Below are positions 1 through 10,899 of a DNA stretch of 64,000 nucleotides, one piece after another; within the stretch, counting starts at the first letter, position 1; each line of letters begins with the position of its first letter. The position numbers and the translations under genes are program-made. This DNA comes from Sesamum alatum. Lineage: Eukaryota; Streptophyta; Magnoliopsida; Lamiales; Pedaliaceae. The notes beneath the pieces were generated by a model. That model did no database searches, was not told where the DNA came from, and worked only from the letters and a program-made list of their open reading frames with translations. The stretch is from assembly GCA_034509735.1 (NCBI GenBank), contig JACGWO010000012.1, positions 11,017,983 through 11,081,982 of the forward strand, written 5' to 3'.

Positions 1-591
1 GTTTGAGTTCTTAATTTTTATGGACTTCTTGTACCAATTTCAAATAATATTTATAAATATATTTAATTTATAATAAAATTTAACTTTTATTTATTACATA
101 TATTTATAAAATAAATTTCCTTTTTAACATACTAACAATTTATCAAATATTTAATAAATAATAATTTTATTTTTTTTCCAAAAAAAATGCATCAAGTAAT
201 TTAATAAAAAGAAACACAAACTGGATTATTTCGTTAAGTCTGTAGTCATTTCCTACCTAACAAGTGGGGGACGAGTTTTAGGTCTAACTGTATTTAAATA
301 GGGTGAGTCTCGAATTTAACTGAATCCATCCCATTGTCATTCCTCGCATTCTCGCAATACCGTCCGACTCAAATAGTTTGGGCAGTTTTTGAGTTGGCTA
401 ACATGAAACCTAAATAGAATAAAAGAATTATTACATGTGGATTACTTCATAAGTAAAATTGTCCGTAATTAAATGGGAGAACTATAATCTACTATTGCTT
501 CTAAAGGAAAAAAAAAACATGTTCAAAATTTTAAATTGAAATTAAATAGACATATTCCTTGCTTTAGAGTTTGAGATGAATGAAAAAAGGA
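1..591. other. AT-rich intergenic DNA, no gene seen
   Basis: Very A+T-rich sequence with frequent stops in all frames. I see no conserved coding signal, RNA gene or clear transposon end here. Confidence 0.5.
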
Positions 592-1048
592 GTAAATTAC
601 AATTACTCCCCTGAAATTTGACATAATTGTAAATACTCCATCGATATTTGAGTAATTACAACTATTCAATAATTTAAGGGCCGTCTAACAACTATATCAA
701 TCCATTAGTCTTTGCTAGGTTTTCATCCATTTTTTTGCAGTGAACTAACTAAAATGCCTTTGTGCAACATAAGTTAAAAGTTAATTTATTTTTTAAAAAT
801 TTTTCTGAATTTTTTTTATGGACTAAGTGGATTTTTTTTTTAATTTTTTAAAATTTTCCATTCATCTCGTTTGCTTATTTTATTTTTAAAAAAGAAAAAA
901 TATAGCAAGGGCAAAATTGATAATTTCACACCTCCATCCAATGATTACATAATTTCATTAAACATTAGGGAGATATTCATAATTTTTCAAATAACAAGGG
1001 AGTATTCATAATTGTACCAAACCTCAGGGAGCTTGTTGTAATTTAGCC
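592..1048. repeat. Inverted-repeat MITE, family 1 (copy a)
   Basis: The left end reads GTAAATTACAATTACTCCCC. The reverse complement of the right end gives a related sequence (GGCTAAATTACAACAAGCTC), with further similarity over roughly 80 bases per arm, including runs such as TTTGACATAATTGTAAATAC. The interior is AT-rich and has no coding potential. Related copies occur at 1284-1720, 3574-3822, 24722-25172 and 47295-47722, so this is a dispersed non-autonomous inverted-repeat family. I could not fix the target duplication. Confidence 0.6.
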
Positions 1049-1283
1049 AAAAGGAAAATACTCCAATGCTAAATTAAGTAATAATCAGAATTAAAAGTTA
1101 ACTAGCGGTGGAAGCATGTACGTGCATACTTTATTATTTTTATTTAATTGAATAAAAATTCAAAGATAAAATAAATAATTAGTTAAAATTGAAAAAATAA
1201 ATTAATTTTAAATATGCATGAATGAATAATTATTAAAAGAGTTAATTGATTAAAGAAATGAATATATGGTGAATAGAGAAATC

Positions 1284-1720
1284 GGTAAATTACAGTTACC
1301 TCCTATGAAGTTTTGAATAATTAAAAAGACTCCTTTATTGTTTGAAAAATTATAAATACCCCATAAAAAAGAATAATAGCCCCTAAATGGTGAGGTGAAA
1401 ATTATTGATTTATCCTTCTTAATTTTAAAAAAAATATTTAAAAGAATGTAAAAAAATTTGAGGGTGGATAATTTAAATAATCCAGCATATATAAAAGCAT
1501 TTTAAAAAATTCTAAAAAATATATAAAATTATAAATCATAATTCCAAAGGGAATTTTGGTCGATGCACCACAAAAATTGAATGAAACCTAATGAAGGCTA
1601 ATAGAATGAGCTCGTTGTTAGACGAACATTGTTTTTTTTTTTTTTTGGGTAACTTTTCAAACAAAATAAATGTATTTATAATTATACAAAATTTCAAGAG
1701 AGTTGACTGTAATTTACCCT
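1284..1720. repeat. Inverted-repeat MITE, family 1 (copy b)
   Basis: Starts GGTAAATTACAGTTACCTCC and ends with the inverted counterpart CTGTAATTTACC. It shares with copy d (24.7 kb) the internal segment around AATGAGCTCGTTGTTAGA, so those two copies belong to one subfamily. No coding capacity. Confidence 0.6.
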
Positions 1721-1748
1721 AAATAAATGTTTAAATATTTCATCATCT

Positions 1749-2185
1749 TCTATACTAAAGGAAAGAGGGTTTATAGACTTAAAGTGGTAGTTTTGATACC
1801 ACTATACCAAATTATTATAATATCAAAAATGCCCTTCAACTTTCCCATTCATATTGAATTAACTATTCAATCAAGTTTTTTTAAAAAAAATTAATTCCAT
1901 GCAATTAATGTACTCAAAAAAATTAAATTTACTCTCATTTTGTTTAAGCTTATTGTTGATTGAAATAGAAATAACATATATTCGGAAAATTTTTAATTCC
2001 TAATTTAATTTGAGTAAAATATTTATTGATAATTAATACATTAAAAAAAGTTATCGGATAGCTTTTATATGTGAGATTGTAAGACAATAAAAAGTTTTAA
2101 TATACAAGAATAAATTATGAGCTTTAATAAAATAAAAATATTTTTTAAAAATATACGCGCAAGTACTGCGTGCCACGATTTCTAG
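1749..2185 (+). mobile_element. Non-autonomous mini-Helitron (candidate)
   Basis: The 5' end reads TCTATACTAAAGGAAAGAGG, the form typical of plant Helitrons. The 3' end is CTAG at 2182-2185, followed by T, with a small hairpin (CGCA-agtac-TGCG) about a dozen bases upstream. This gives the TC...hairpin...CTRR layout without terminal inverted repeats. Length is about 437 bp, with no Rep/helicase coding. The base before TC is T rather than the usual A, which lowers confidence a little. Confidence 0.55.
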
Positions 2186-2435
2186 TATTTTTAATTTTCT
2201 CTCCCCTAACTTCTTTTGTCTGTCATCACCTTTAACGTTCTTTTCTTCTCCGACTCGATCTTCTTTTTCTATTTCTAGAATTATTTTGTCAATTTTTTGC
2301 TTTTCTCTCTTTTTTCAAGTTCCACAATCTATTTTTTTTCTCTATTTTCTCAATAATTTCTAATTATAACTTTTTTTAAATATCTTTTATTTATTGAATT
2401 AATATAAAAATAATAAATATGTATACACTATTTTA

Positions 2436-2720
2436 TCTATACTAATATAAAAAGAAAAGGACTTCCACACTCACAAACGGTGGTTAATGACACCACTGCA
2501 CCAATTTTTTATAAAGTCAAAATTATCCTTTAACCGACAAGTAACTAACTTATTTAACTTTCAAAATTTTCATTAACAGGTAAATTAAATTTTTTTTCTT
2601 TCTTTATTTTTTATTAATGTAATGTATTGATTTTATATATTTGATCTTATTTATAATATATTTTTAAACGCAAAAAAATATTTATTAATGCACATAGGGA
2701 TGACGTGCCACAACGACTAA
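2436..2720 (+). mobile_element. Second mini-Helitron (candidate)
   Basis: Begins with TCTATACTAATATAAAAAG directly after an A, and ends in CTAA followed by T (CTRR class). The subterminal GACGTGCCACAACGA resembles the GCGTGCCACGATT just before the end of the neighbouring mini-Helitron at 1749-2185, and the first 100 bases are also related to it. About 285 bp, no coding sequence. It lies only 250 bp from its relative. Confidence 0.5.
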
Positions 2721-3573
2721 TACATTTATATAAGCGACGGTTTAAGTCTATCCAAACTCCAATTTCCTACCAAACCCACATGAAAACTGTCACACAAACC
2801 CAACAAAACTCAACTTTGTGTAACGTGGGGTGCAGCGGTTCCAACAGTTTACCATTGTGCCAATGTCTCAATATGTTATTTATTTATTAATTTATTTTGA
2901 ATGAAATGGTTATAATTGCATTATAAATTTTAATTATCAATAATTAATATATGATAATTATTAATATAAAATATATATAATTAATAATTATATTATTTAT
3001 GGTAAACTAACAATTATTGTTAAACTAAACTAATACAAACATTGGTGGACTTAGCTTCAACAAGTAAGCTAAGCCTCATCGTCTGGGCTGTTCTTATACA
3101 TTTGATTTTTTTGTTGCAAATTAATGTTAAAATCAACTTATATATATATATATATACACACACATATCTTTATGTGTAAACATTCTTTCTTTTTAGTTAT
3201 ATAAATTAGTATGTGACACAATTAAATGTGTGTGCATAATTAATTAAATTTTGAGAAAATTACTTAGATTTTGTCAGATATTTAACTCTAAATTTGTATC
3301 TTAAAACCTTATTTATTTTACAAAAGTTAAAAATACTTCATTAGCCCCCGGACGAGGGATTTGGGATGGACATATGACTTCATTCCCATATTACGCAAGG
3401 TATTATCCACACTGACTTCATGAGCATCACGAATTTGTTCTTGCAAAGGTGCTTGCTTCATTAGGATTTTTTTTTTTCCAAAGCTTACAAGTTATTCAAA
3501 CTTCTTGTCTACAATTGATATGAAATGCGTGAAACATCAACGTGTAAAAATAGAATACAAAATATAAAAAAAA
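2721..3573. other. AT-rich intergenic DNA
   Basis: Contains a short (TA)n(CA)n microsatellite near 3140-3165. I see no gene or recognisable element ends. Confidence 0.45.
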
Positions 3574-3822
3574 TGATAAATTATATTTACAGTTTAGGTC
3601 AAAATGCACAAATATCCCATGCCTTTTAAAAATTTATAATTATACCCCTTGATATTGTTGTTGTAATTACAAATACACCCCTATTCTGTGGTAAACTTTA
3701 CACAAACATCCCCTAAAATACAATTACACTAACCCCTAAGAAGTGTATCTATAATTATACAAAAAATAAGAAATATTTATATTATTCAATCTAATTAAAA
3801 AAATGTCAATATAATTTACCCT
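3574..3822. repeat. Short MITE related to family 1 (copy c)
   Basis: Begins near GATAAATTATATTTACAG and ends ATATAATTTACCCT, imperfectly inverted. Internal phrases such as AATTACAAATACACCCC are shared with the other family 1 copies. Shorter and more diverged than the rest. Confidence 0.4.
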
Positions 3823-3837
3823 AAAAACAATGGGTTT

Positions 3838-4128
3838 AATGCAATTTACCCCCCATAATATTGCAAACGAGCAAATTACTCCCCTATAAAAAAAAATAGC
3901 AATTTACCCCTATGTTTTTTTCAAAATGAAGCAATTTACCTTCTTGCCTAGGGAGGTAAATTGCTTCATTTTGAAAAATATAGAGAGGTAAATTGCTTCA
4001 TTTTAAAAATATAGAGAGGTAAATTGCTTCATTTTAAAAATATAAAAAGATAAATTAATATTTATTTTTTTTATAGAAAATTAATTTGCACGTTTGAAAT
4101 ATCACGATAAATTACTGGTATTTTTCCC
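3838..4128. repeat. Palindromic MITE, family 2 (copy a)
   Basis: GCAATTTACC-type motifs in the left half are mirrored by three tandem GAGGTAAATTGCTTCATTTT units in the right half, so the element can fold on itself. The same motif family recurs at 50300-50570 and at the ends of the 23385-24722 fold-back element. Non-coding. Confidence 0.55.
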
Positions 4129-4435
4129 TAAAAACAATTGCAATGGGAAAGTGGAATGAATTGATTGTGATGGAAGATAGTTAAAAAAGGGCAGGTAATA
4201 CAATTGAATTGGGAAACCCCAATGTGAAGGATGGATTATAATAATATCCATCTGTCTATGAGCGCGAGCCAGCAGAGCATGGGGTTGAAGAATTATCAAC
4301 CGAAACACACACATACAGACACATGCATGCGGGGATTGATTGATTATTAATTGGTTTGACGGATTTTGACGTGCAACGGAAATAGGGAGTGGATGATTCA
4401 TGTGCTTTGGTGCATCATCAGGAAGCCAACTACAA

Positions 4436-4462
4436 CTCTCTTTCTCTCTCTCTCTCTCTCTT
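4436..4462. repeat. (CT)n microsatellite
   Basis: A run of CT dinucleotides just before the 4.6 kb retrotransposon. Confidence 0.9.
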
Positions 4463-4583
4463 ATTACTTCCTACATAATCATCGCTTCAATTATTTGTAG
4501 CCCACTGAGCTGTCTTTCATAAATGTTGCTTTGCTACTCATCGCCTCAACCGGCCCATTTATATTAATATAATAATTAAAAAT

Positions 4584-5015
4584 TGATCCGAATAATGGGT
4601 AGCGATCTTTGACGATGTATGTACTTGACTGATCCGAGTAGCAGGTAGCGGGTAACGATCTTTGGTGACGTCTAAGTTAGCATCTCCACCTGTCACCTGG
4701 AAAGTAAGAGTACCTGAAAAGAGAGCAAACGTGAGCCTAGGCGGGATCGTCCCCGGCGAATACCCTCCGATGCTTAAGTCAGCTCAAACTCGAGATGGCA
4801 AAAATGCGACCTAGGTAGAATGATAAGTCGAATGCTATTCAAAATGTCTTACCATTAATGCGGTGGAACATGAGTATTTATAGAGTCAAGTGCGTGTATT
4901 TGCCTGGTGCACGTGGCATCATCTCAAGCCTTCAGCTGTTAGGAGACCAACAGTCTAGATCTCGGGTCCTCTTGTTTGGGTTTCGGTTCGCGTAACTCGC
5001 GACCCGACTGTGTTG
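4584..5015 (-). repeat. Ty3/gypsy 3' LTR
   Basis: Starts TGATCC and matches 8423-8844 over almost its whole length, including GATCTTTGGTGACGTCTAAG and AACTCGAGATGGCAAAAATG. Similarity stops at CTGTGTTG. The first tandem-repeat unit of the interior begins at that point, and no polypurine tract is visible there. Confidence 0.85.
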
Positions 5016-5345
5016 AACATAAATATTTTCGAATAATAACGCGACCTCGTGGGAGTACGCGACCTTGAACATAAACTTTTTCAGATAATAACGCGACCTC
5101 ACGGGAGGTACGCGACCTTGAAGATAAACTTTTCCAGATAATAACGCGACCTCGCGGGAGGTGCGCGACCTTGAAGATAAATCTCAGACAATAACGTGAC
5201 CTTGCGGGAGGTACGCGACCTTGAACATAAATCTTTTTCGGATAATAAGGCGACCTCACGGGAGGTACGCGACCTTAAACAAACTTTTTCAAATAATAAC
5301 GCGACCTCGCGGGAGGTACACGACCTTGAACATAAACTTTTCAAA
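5013..5345. repeat. Tandem array 1, ~50-54 bp units
   Basis: Six full units and part of a seventh. Each runs TTGAACATAAAC..., then GATAATAACGCGACCTCGCG, then GGAGGTACGCGACC. Starts are near 5013, 5065, 5118, 5171, 5221, 5275 and 5326. The repeats stay open in some frames and produce arginine/serine-rich conceptual peptides; I regard these as artefacts of the array. It lies between the pol remnant and the 3' LTR of the gypsy element. Confidence 0.9.
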
Positions 5346-5735
5346 TCGTTTTAAGGTGATCTTTCACAAATCACTTAAAAATCACATGAGACGATCTTTT
5401 TCAGATCGTTTTGAGATTATCTTTTGAGGTGATCTTTTTCAGATCATTTTGAGGTGATCTTTCACATATAACTTGAGATGATCTTTTTCAAATCGTTTTG
5501 AGATTATCTTTTGAGGTGATCTTTTTCAGATCATTTTGAGGTGATCTTTCATAGATTACTTGAGATGATCTTTTTCAGATCGTTTTGTGATGATCTTTCA
5601 CAGATCACTTAAGACGATCTTTTTCAGATCGTTTTGAGATTATCATTTAAGGTGATCTTTTTCAGATCGTTTTGAGGTGATCTTTCACAGACCACTTGAG
5701 ACGATCTTTTTCAGATAGTTTTGATGATGTCACGT
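5346..5735. repeat. Tandem array 2, GATC-rich ~49 bp units
   Basis: Repeats of GATCTTTTTCAGATCGTTTT alternating with GAGGTGATCTTTCACAGATC. Each half contains its own inverted repeat (GATCT...AGATC), so the array is a string of potential hairpins. It directly follows array 1. Confidence 0.85.
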
Positions 5736-5889
5736 AATCTACTGGAGTAAACGACTGCGCACATGAAATTAAGTAGCCCGATTGTATTTAAATGATCTTT
5801 CACAAATCCTTACACCTAGAAAACTTTCGAAGTTTGAGCTAATCACAAAAAGGATATTTTTCAGATCATGCTATTCTAGATCTTTCACT

Positions 5890-6115
5890 GATCTTCAGGT
5901 GGCCTGTCACCCACAAGCGTCTTGAGACTTAGCACAAAAAGTTGTCTTTTTCAAACCATCTGCCTTCTGATCGAACGTCTCAAAACTTAGCACCAAAGTG
6001 GTCTTTCACAGACCATCTATTTTCTGGTCGCATGTCACCCAAAAGCGTCTTGATACTTAGCACAAAAGTGGTCTTTCACAGACCATCTAGCTTCCTGATC
6101 GCATGCTACGCCTAC
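5890..6115. repeat. Tandem array 3, ~70 bp imperfect units
   Basis: About three units containing ACTTAGCACAAAAGTGGTCT and TTTCACAGACCATCT, followed by a CTGGTCGCATG-like segment. The units share the CTTTCACAGA phrase with array 2, which suggests one array evolved from the other. Confidence 0.7.
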
Positions 6116-6276
6116 GCGTAAAATTTCTTCCAAGTTATGGATGTTTCGGTCGCGGCAGGTTTTTCCTTCTAGATCTTGTAGTCTGTACGTTCTTTTGTAG
6201 ATAACGCCTGCATTTTTCACATCAAATTTCATTATAATAGTAAATACCATTTTCGATTACGAAAGACGTCTTATCT

Positions 6277-6832
6277 CTATCTTATTCCGCCATGAAAATC
6301 TGGTGGTATCCTTGGTATGCATCCATCCTGCTGAACAACGCGCCCGCCACAGTAGTCCACCAACAAGTCGCTTCGAGGTCGCGGGTAGGGCACGCTTTGT
6401 TTAAGTCCGTGAAATCCGTGCACATTCGCCACTTTCCTGATACCTTTGTCACAATCACCACGTTTGATAATCACTGGGTGTATTGCACCTTTCACATCCC
6501 TGGCTTCTAGCAATTTGTTCACCTCCACCTCGATGATCTTCTTTCGATTGACCCCAAACGTCTTCTTCTGTTTGACTGGTCGAACTTGTGTTCTCCTTGA
6601 GAAGCTCAATCACCATCGTCTCCAAGCTTAAGGTCATACGCGACCCAATTCTGGTCATCTTACTTGCTTCTCCTTGCACCAGTTGAATCGTCTTATGCTC
6701 TTTTGCTGGTTCTATCCACTCGGGCTTAGACTTCTTTATGGTGTCCATCTTCTTAACCGGGTGCACGGTCACTATCTTTCTTTTGGTCTTTATGTCATCA
6801 CCTCCACATTTTTTCAGGACAGGTTGTAACAC
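6277..6832 (-). pseudogene. Ty3/gypsy pol remnant: start of reverse transcriptase
   Basis: In two minus-strand frames I can read pieces of the region that opens the gypsy RT domain: a PVKQKK segment followed by an EVNKLLEA segment, and further on a YPRPRSDLLVD-like piece corresponding to the PLPRIDxLVD motif. An upstream piece reads RIGSRM, as in the linker between protease and RT. The pieces lie in different frames, and the YxDD active-site block and everything after it are absent. The normal product would copy element RNA into DNA; this one cannot. Confidence 0.75.
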
Positions 6833-7408
6833 TTCCTAGTCTCCCTCTGGTTGTATCTCACCTCGCCTATTCCATGTCTTGTTGGGAGCTTCCTCTTCAG
6901 GTGATAGGTGGACACTGCTGCCATCGATGTTCTCCTCATTGGCTCATAACCCTTGTCAACTAACACCTTGTGCACCAAAAAATTTGTTATGTCCATCTTG
7001 ATCACCATTGGGTCGTTCTGCGACTCCATCTCTATATGACAAGTCATTTCTGCTAGAGGTGATCTCCTCTTCCTGCTCAACCTTCAAACCATCTCTTTCA
7101 AAACAATTGCTTCCGGTGTACCTCTTTCGCAACCTCGTGGGGTCTCCTCCAGTAGGTCCTGCAATTGTATGAACGACTTCTTTCATAGAAGTGTTATCAC
7201 CTGCCTCGTCACTTATTTCCTCTATGTTCTCTTTTGAGAAATCGTTCCCTAGTCCTTGACCTGCTTCTCGATCTTTCCCTTCTCTCTTTCCTCTGCTCTT
7301 GCTCAGGGTCATGGAATTCCATTCTTTGAAGAATCCGTCTGTCTCTTTGCGATCTCGACCAGCATCGCGACCGCTGCTCGCCCATCCACCATCTTTCATC
7401 GCGTTCAT
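6814..7408 (-). pseudogene. Ty3/gypsy aspartic protease remnant
   Basis: Between gag and the RT piece, a minus-strand frame contains DPMVIKMDI followed by VLVDKGYEP. This matches the HxDPMVI...VLVDxGSS layout of plant gypsy proteases, but the catalytic D-[ST]-G triad is altered: the residue after D is K and the following serines are lost. A second overlapping frame with charged, low-complexity sequence (6956-7408) probably represents the gag-protease linker. Inactive by inspection. Confidence 0.6.
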
Positions 7409-7429
7409 CTCTTCCTCGTCTATGTATTT

Positions 7430-8278
7430 TTATGCCATTTTCATCAATTGTTCTACGTCCTCAGGTGGGTCCCTTGCAAGTGATGATGCGAACGGTCCTT
7501 TCTTCAACTCATGTATAAGAATACTTATCATCATGTCAATTCGGAGGTCTTGGACCTCTAAGGTCTCATTATTGAATCTTCCTACAAAACTTTTCAACGA
7601 CTCGTCTTCCTCTTGTCTTATGGTGAACAAGTAGGTAGCCGACCTCTTGTGTTTTTTCTTACTTGCGAAGTGGAATGTGAATTTCTGAATCAACTGTTTG
7701 TATGAATCAATCGCCCCACTCGGCAAGCTGGTGAACCATTCTTGGGCCTTTCCTGTCAAGGTGGTCACAAAAAGTTTTGCATTAATAGAATCAGATTGAC
7801 CATACAAGTTCATTACCAATTCAAACGTTGCGATATGCTCCAGTGGGTCTTTGGTTCCATCGTATTTAGGTAGATCGGGCATCCGAAAGCTGGGATCCAC
7901 GACCTCGATCAACATTTTGTTTGAAAATGGTGAGTTTCTGTTCTGCGCCACGATCTTCCCTTTTCTCTTAAGTTCATCAATCTGCGACCCCAATCTCACA
8001 ATTTGGCGACCCATGTTCTCCACCTCAGCGCTTGATATCCCAGGCTCTCTCCTAGTTTTTCCTTTTTTACTTGATGCTTCGTCCGAAAGTTTTATTTTTG
8101 TGCCTTTCTCAGGCATCCCTTTGCTAGTCACCTCATTCGGGTCACCTTCCACATCTTTTCCTTTGAATAACTGACGTTTCATTGAATCATATGCACACGG
8201 GGTCGCGGTTCGCCTCTCATATTCGACTATGGCGTTTTTAGGTGCGTTCCTAGCAGCTTCATCGATCATCATTTGCAA
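7430..8278 (-). CDS. Ty3/gypsy gag (retrotransposon gag domain)
   Basis: An open frame of 282 codons. The first ~110 residues are charged (lysine/glutamate-rich linker). From about residue 125 the sequence matches the retrotransposon gag domain (PF03732 type): a FRMPDLPKYDG start, then AKLFVTTLTGKAQEWFTSLP, then YLFTIRQEEDESLKSFVGRF. This is the capsid-forming region of plant Ty3/gypsy elements. No CCHC zinc knuckle follows in frame; that part is probably lost in the frame-broken stretch below 7430. The frame starts ~120 bp inside the primer-binding site, as expected for gag. It may be unbroken, but the element lacks a usable pol. Confidence 0.85.
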   Translation of the reverse strand: MQMMIDEAARNAPKNAIVEYERRTATPCAYDSMKRQLFKGKDVEGDPNEVTSKGMPEKGTKIKLSDEASSKKGKTRREPGISSAEVENMGRQIVRLGSQIDELKRKGKIVAQNRNSPFSNKMLIEVVDPSFRMPDLPKYDGTKDPLEHIATFELVMNLYGQSDSINAKLFVTTLTGKAQEWFTSLPSGAIDSYKQLIQKFTFHFASKKKHKRSATYLFTIRQEEDESLKSFVGRFNNETLEVQDLRIDMMISILIHELKKGPFASSLARDPPEDVEQLMKMA

Positions 8279-8400
8279 TTTGTTTCTGTGATCTAAAGAA
8301 TTTGCTCTCCAGGTCGCGGAATGGGTTCGTTAAAGTCGCCTGGTGTTTGTTCGCCTCCTAATGGTCCTTCCATCTCGAATCTGAAGTGCTCTTCTCAAAG

Positions 8401-8420
8401 TGTTCCCACAGACGGTGCCA
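8401..8420 (-). other. Primer-binding site of the gypsy element
   Basis: On the minus strand, directly after the 5' LTR and two bases, reads TGGCACCGTCTGTGGGAACA. This closely resembles the TGGCGCCGTCTGTGGGAA site found in many plant Ty3/gypsy elements. It sets the element's orientation as minus. Confidence 0.8.
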
Positions 8421-8422
8421 AT

Positions 8423-8870
8423 TGATCCAGGTGGTGGGTAGCGATTCTTGATGACGTCTGTGCTTGACTGATCGGGTAGCGGGTAACGATCTTTGGTGAC
8501 GTCTAAGTTAGCATCTCCACCTGTCACCTGGAAAGTAAGAGTACCTGAGAAGAGAGCAAACGTGAGCCTAGCCGGGATCGTCCCGGGCAAAGACCCTCCG
8601 ATGATTAAGTCAGCTCAAACTCGAGATGGCAAAAATGCGATCTAGGTAGAATGATAAGTCGAATGCTATCCAAAATGTCTTACCATTAATGCGGTGGAAC
8701 ATTAGTATTTATAGAGCCAAGTGCGTGTACTTGCCTGGTGCACGTGGCGTCATCTCAAGCCTTCAGCTGTCAGGAGACCAACGGTCTAGATCTCGGGTCC
8801 TCTTGTTCGGGTTTCGGGTCGCGTATCCGCGACCGACTGTGTTGTACGCGGGTCATCAAGCCCATATGCA
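8423..8870 (-). repeat. Ty3/gypsy 5' LTR
   Basis: Begins TGATCC and is followed inward by the primer-binding site. Similarity to the other LTR ends at 8844. The last bases to CATATGCA at 8870 are a guess at the true border. Confidence 0.75.
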
Positions 8871-8940
8871 ATTTTAACCTCTTTTTGAGGGTATTTATGT
8901 ATTTTCAACATATATGGGGTACTACACCTATCATTATTAT

Positions 8941-10828
8941 AGGGGTATTTATACCGTCAAAATAATAGATTTTTGGAAATGTGATTGAACGCGAGCACGG
9001 TCGCGAGCCCAACTCGCGACACCGCTTTTTAATTGTTTATTAATTGTTGTATTTTTTAACTTTTTTTATTTAATTTTTTATTAATTGTTATTTTTTTAAA
9101 TTTTTGTATTTAATTGTTTATTAATTGTTAGTTAAGGTTTTAAAAATAATAATTAATAATTAATTATAGATAATTAATAATTAATTAATTATTATTTTAA
9201 AATTTATAATTTAAAATTTAGAATTATATTTAATTAGTTTTTATTAAATAAATATAATTAAATTTTTAAAAATTAATAAATATATTTATTAATTCAATAT
9301 AACCTAATAATATTAATTTTGTACAGAAAAATAAAAATATTACAAAGTGATAATTCTACTATAATAATGATCACGAGTCCCATAAGTATGACGCTGTCAT
9401 TAGTATTGAGGTTTTATCTTTTCTCATCCAATAGAAGAAAATTCACTATTGATTACAAATTTATTGGCTACGGACTAAAATTATGGTAAATAATAAATGA
9501 GTTTGTAATAATTATTTAGCATGATTACAAATTTATTGACTACGGACTAAAATCATGATAAATAATAAATGACTTTGTAATAATTATTTACCATAACTAC
9601 AAATTTATTGACTATAGACTAAAATCATGAAAATAATAAATGACTTTGCAATAATTATTTACCATGATTATAAATATATTGTCTACGGACTAAAATCATT
9701 GTAAATAATTATTATAAAGTCATTTATTATTTACTATAATTTTATTCCGTAGCCAATAAATTTCTAACCAATAGTGAATTTTTTTTAGTGGGTGAGAAAA
9801 GAAAAAACCTCGATACCAATGACGACGCCATACTTATGGGACTCGTGGTCATTATTATAGTTTAGAATTATTACTTTGTAATATTTTTATTTTTTCATAC
9901 AGAATTTAATATTATTAAGTTATATTGAATTAATAAATATATTTATTAATTTTAAAATTTTCATTATATTTATTTAATAAAAACTTATAAATATAATTCT
10001 AAAAATTTAAAATAATATTTAATTAATATTAATTATTAATGATCTATAATTAATCATTACTTATTATTTTTAAAATATTAACTAACAATTAAATAAATAA
10101 TTAAATAGAAACAATTAAAAAAAAGTTTAAAAATTATTTATTATTTTTATGATTTTAGTCCATAGCCAATAAATTTGTAGTCATGGTAAATAATTATTAC
10201 AAAGTCATTTATTATTTATCATGATTTTAGTCCATAGTCAATAAATTTGTAATCATGCTAAATAATTATTACAAACTCATTTATTATTTACCATAATTTT
10301 AGTCCGTAGCCAATAAATTTATAACCAATAGTGAATTTTCTTCTATTGGATGAGAAAAGATAAAACCTCAATACCAATGACAGCGTCATACTTATGGGAC
10401 TCGTGATCATTATTATTGTAGAATTATCACTTTGTAATATTTTTATTTTTCTGTACAAAATTAATATTATTAGGTTATATTGAATTAATAAATATATTTA
10501 TTAATATTTAAAATTTCAATTATATTAATTTAATAAAAACTAATTAAATATAATTCTAACTTTTAAATTATAAATTTTTAAAATAATAATTAATTATTTA
10601 TTAATTATCTATAATTAATTATTAATTATTATTTTTAAAACCTTAACTAACAATTAAATAAAAAAAATTAAAAAAATAAAAATTAATAAACAATTAAATA
10701 AAAAAGTTAAAAAACATAACAATTAATATACAATTAAAAAGCGGTGCCGCGAGGTGGGGTCGCGAGCCCAATTCGCGTTCAATCACATTTCCACAAATTT
10801 ATTGTTATGACGGTATATTTGCAATTAT
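8941..10828. mobile_element. Large fold-back (inverted-repeat) element
   Basis: The two ends are inverted copies. At the left, ACCGTCAAAATAATAG precedes GGAAATGTGATTGAACGCGA and a GC-rich block (GCGAGCCC...GCGACACCGC). The right end carries the same blocks reversed near 10741-10828. Inside, the motif TCCCATAAGTATGACG occurs once forward (about 9375) and twice reversed (about 9830 and 10385). A ~73 bp unit with ATTTATTGACTACGGACT is repeated 3-4 times on the left arm and again, inverted, on the right. No open frame of note. The right arm looks partly duplicated, so the structure is arm, inverted arm, inverted arm. Confidence 0.75.
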
Positions 10829-10899
10829 TATTTTTAATTATTATATTAATATAAATGGGCCCGCCTCAACGCTTCCAACCTCCGCCAGGTGATTATCAA

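Larger units (their letters stand above)
4584..8870 (-). mobile_element. Degenerate Ty3/gypsy LTR retrotransposon
   Basis: Two direct repeats of about 430-450 bp (4584-5015 and 8423-8870) flank an interior read on the minus strand: primer-binding site, gag, protease remnant and the first part of reverse transcriptase, then tandem repeats before the 3' LTR. Most of RT, RNase H and integrase are missing, so the copy is non-autonomous. The LTRs differ at many scattered sites and several small indels, so it is not a recent insertion. The outer border at the right and the target duplication are unclear. From the gag and RT wording I would place it near the Tat/Ogre-type gypsy elements, but that is inference. 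Confidence 0.85.

Noticed and set aside
4102..4401. 99-codon minus-strand open frame
   Set aside because: Overlaps MITE sequence at one end and has no recognisable domain or gene structure.
4939..5427. Several overlapping open frames on both strands giving R/S-rich peptides
   Set aside because: They are translations of a tandem repeat whose unit lacks stops; the peptide periodicity equals the DNA repeat.
5013..5735. Possible CRISPR-like array
   Set aside because: Units are contiguous tandem repeats without unique spacers, in a plant retrotransposon; not CRISPR.
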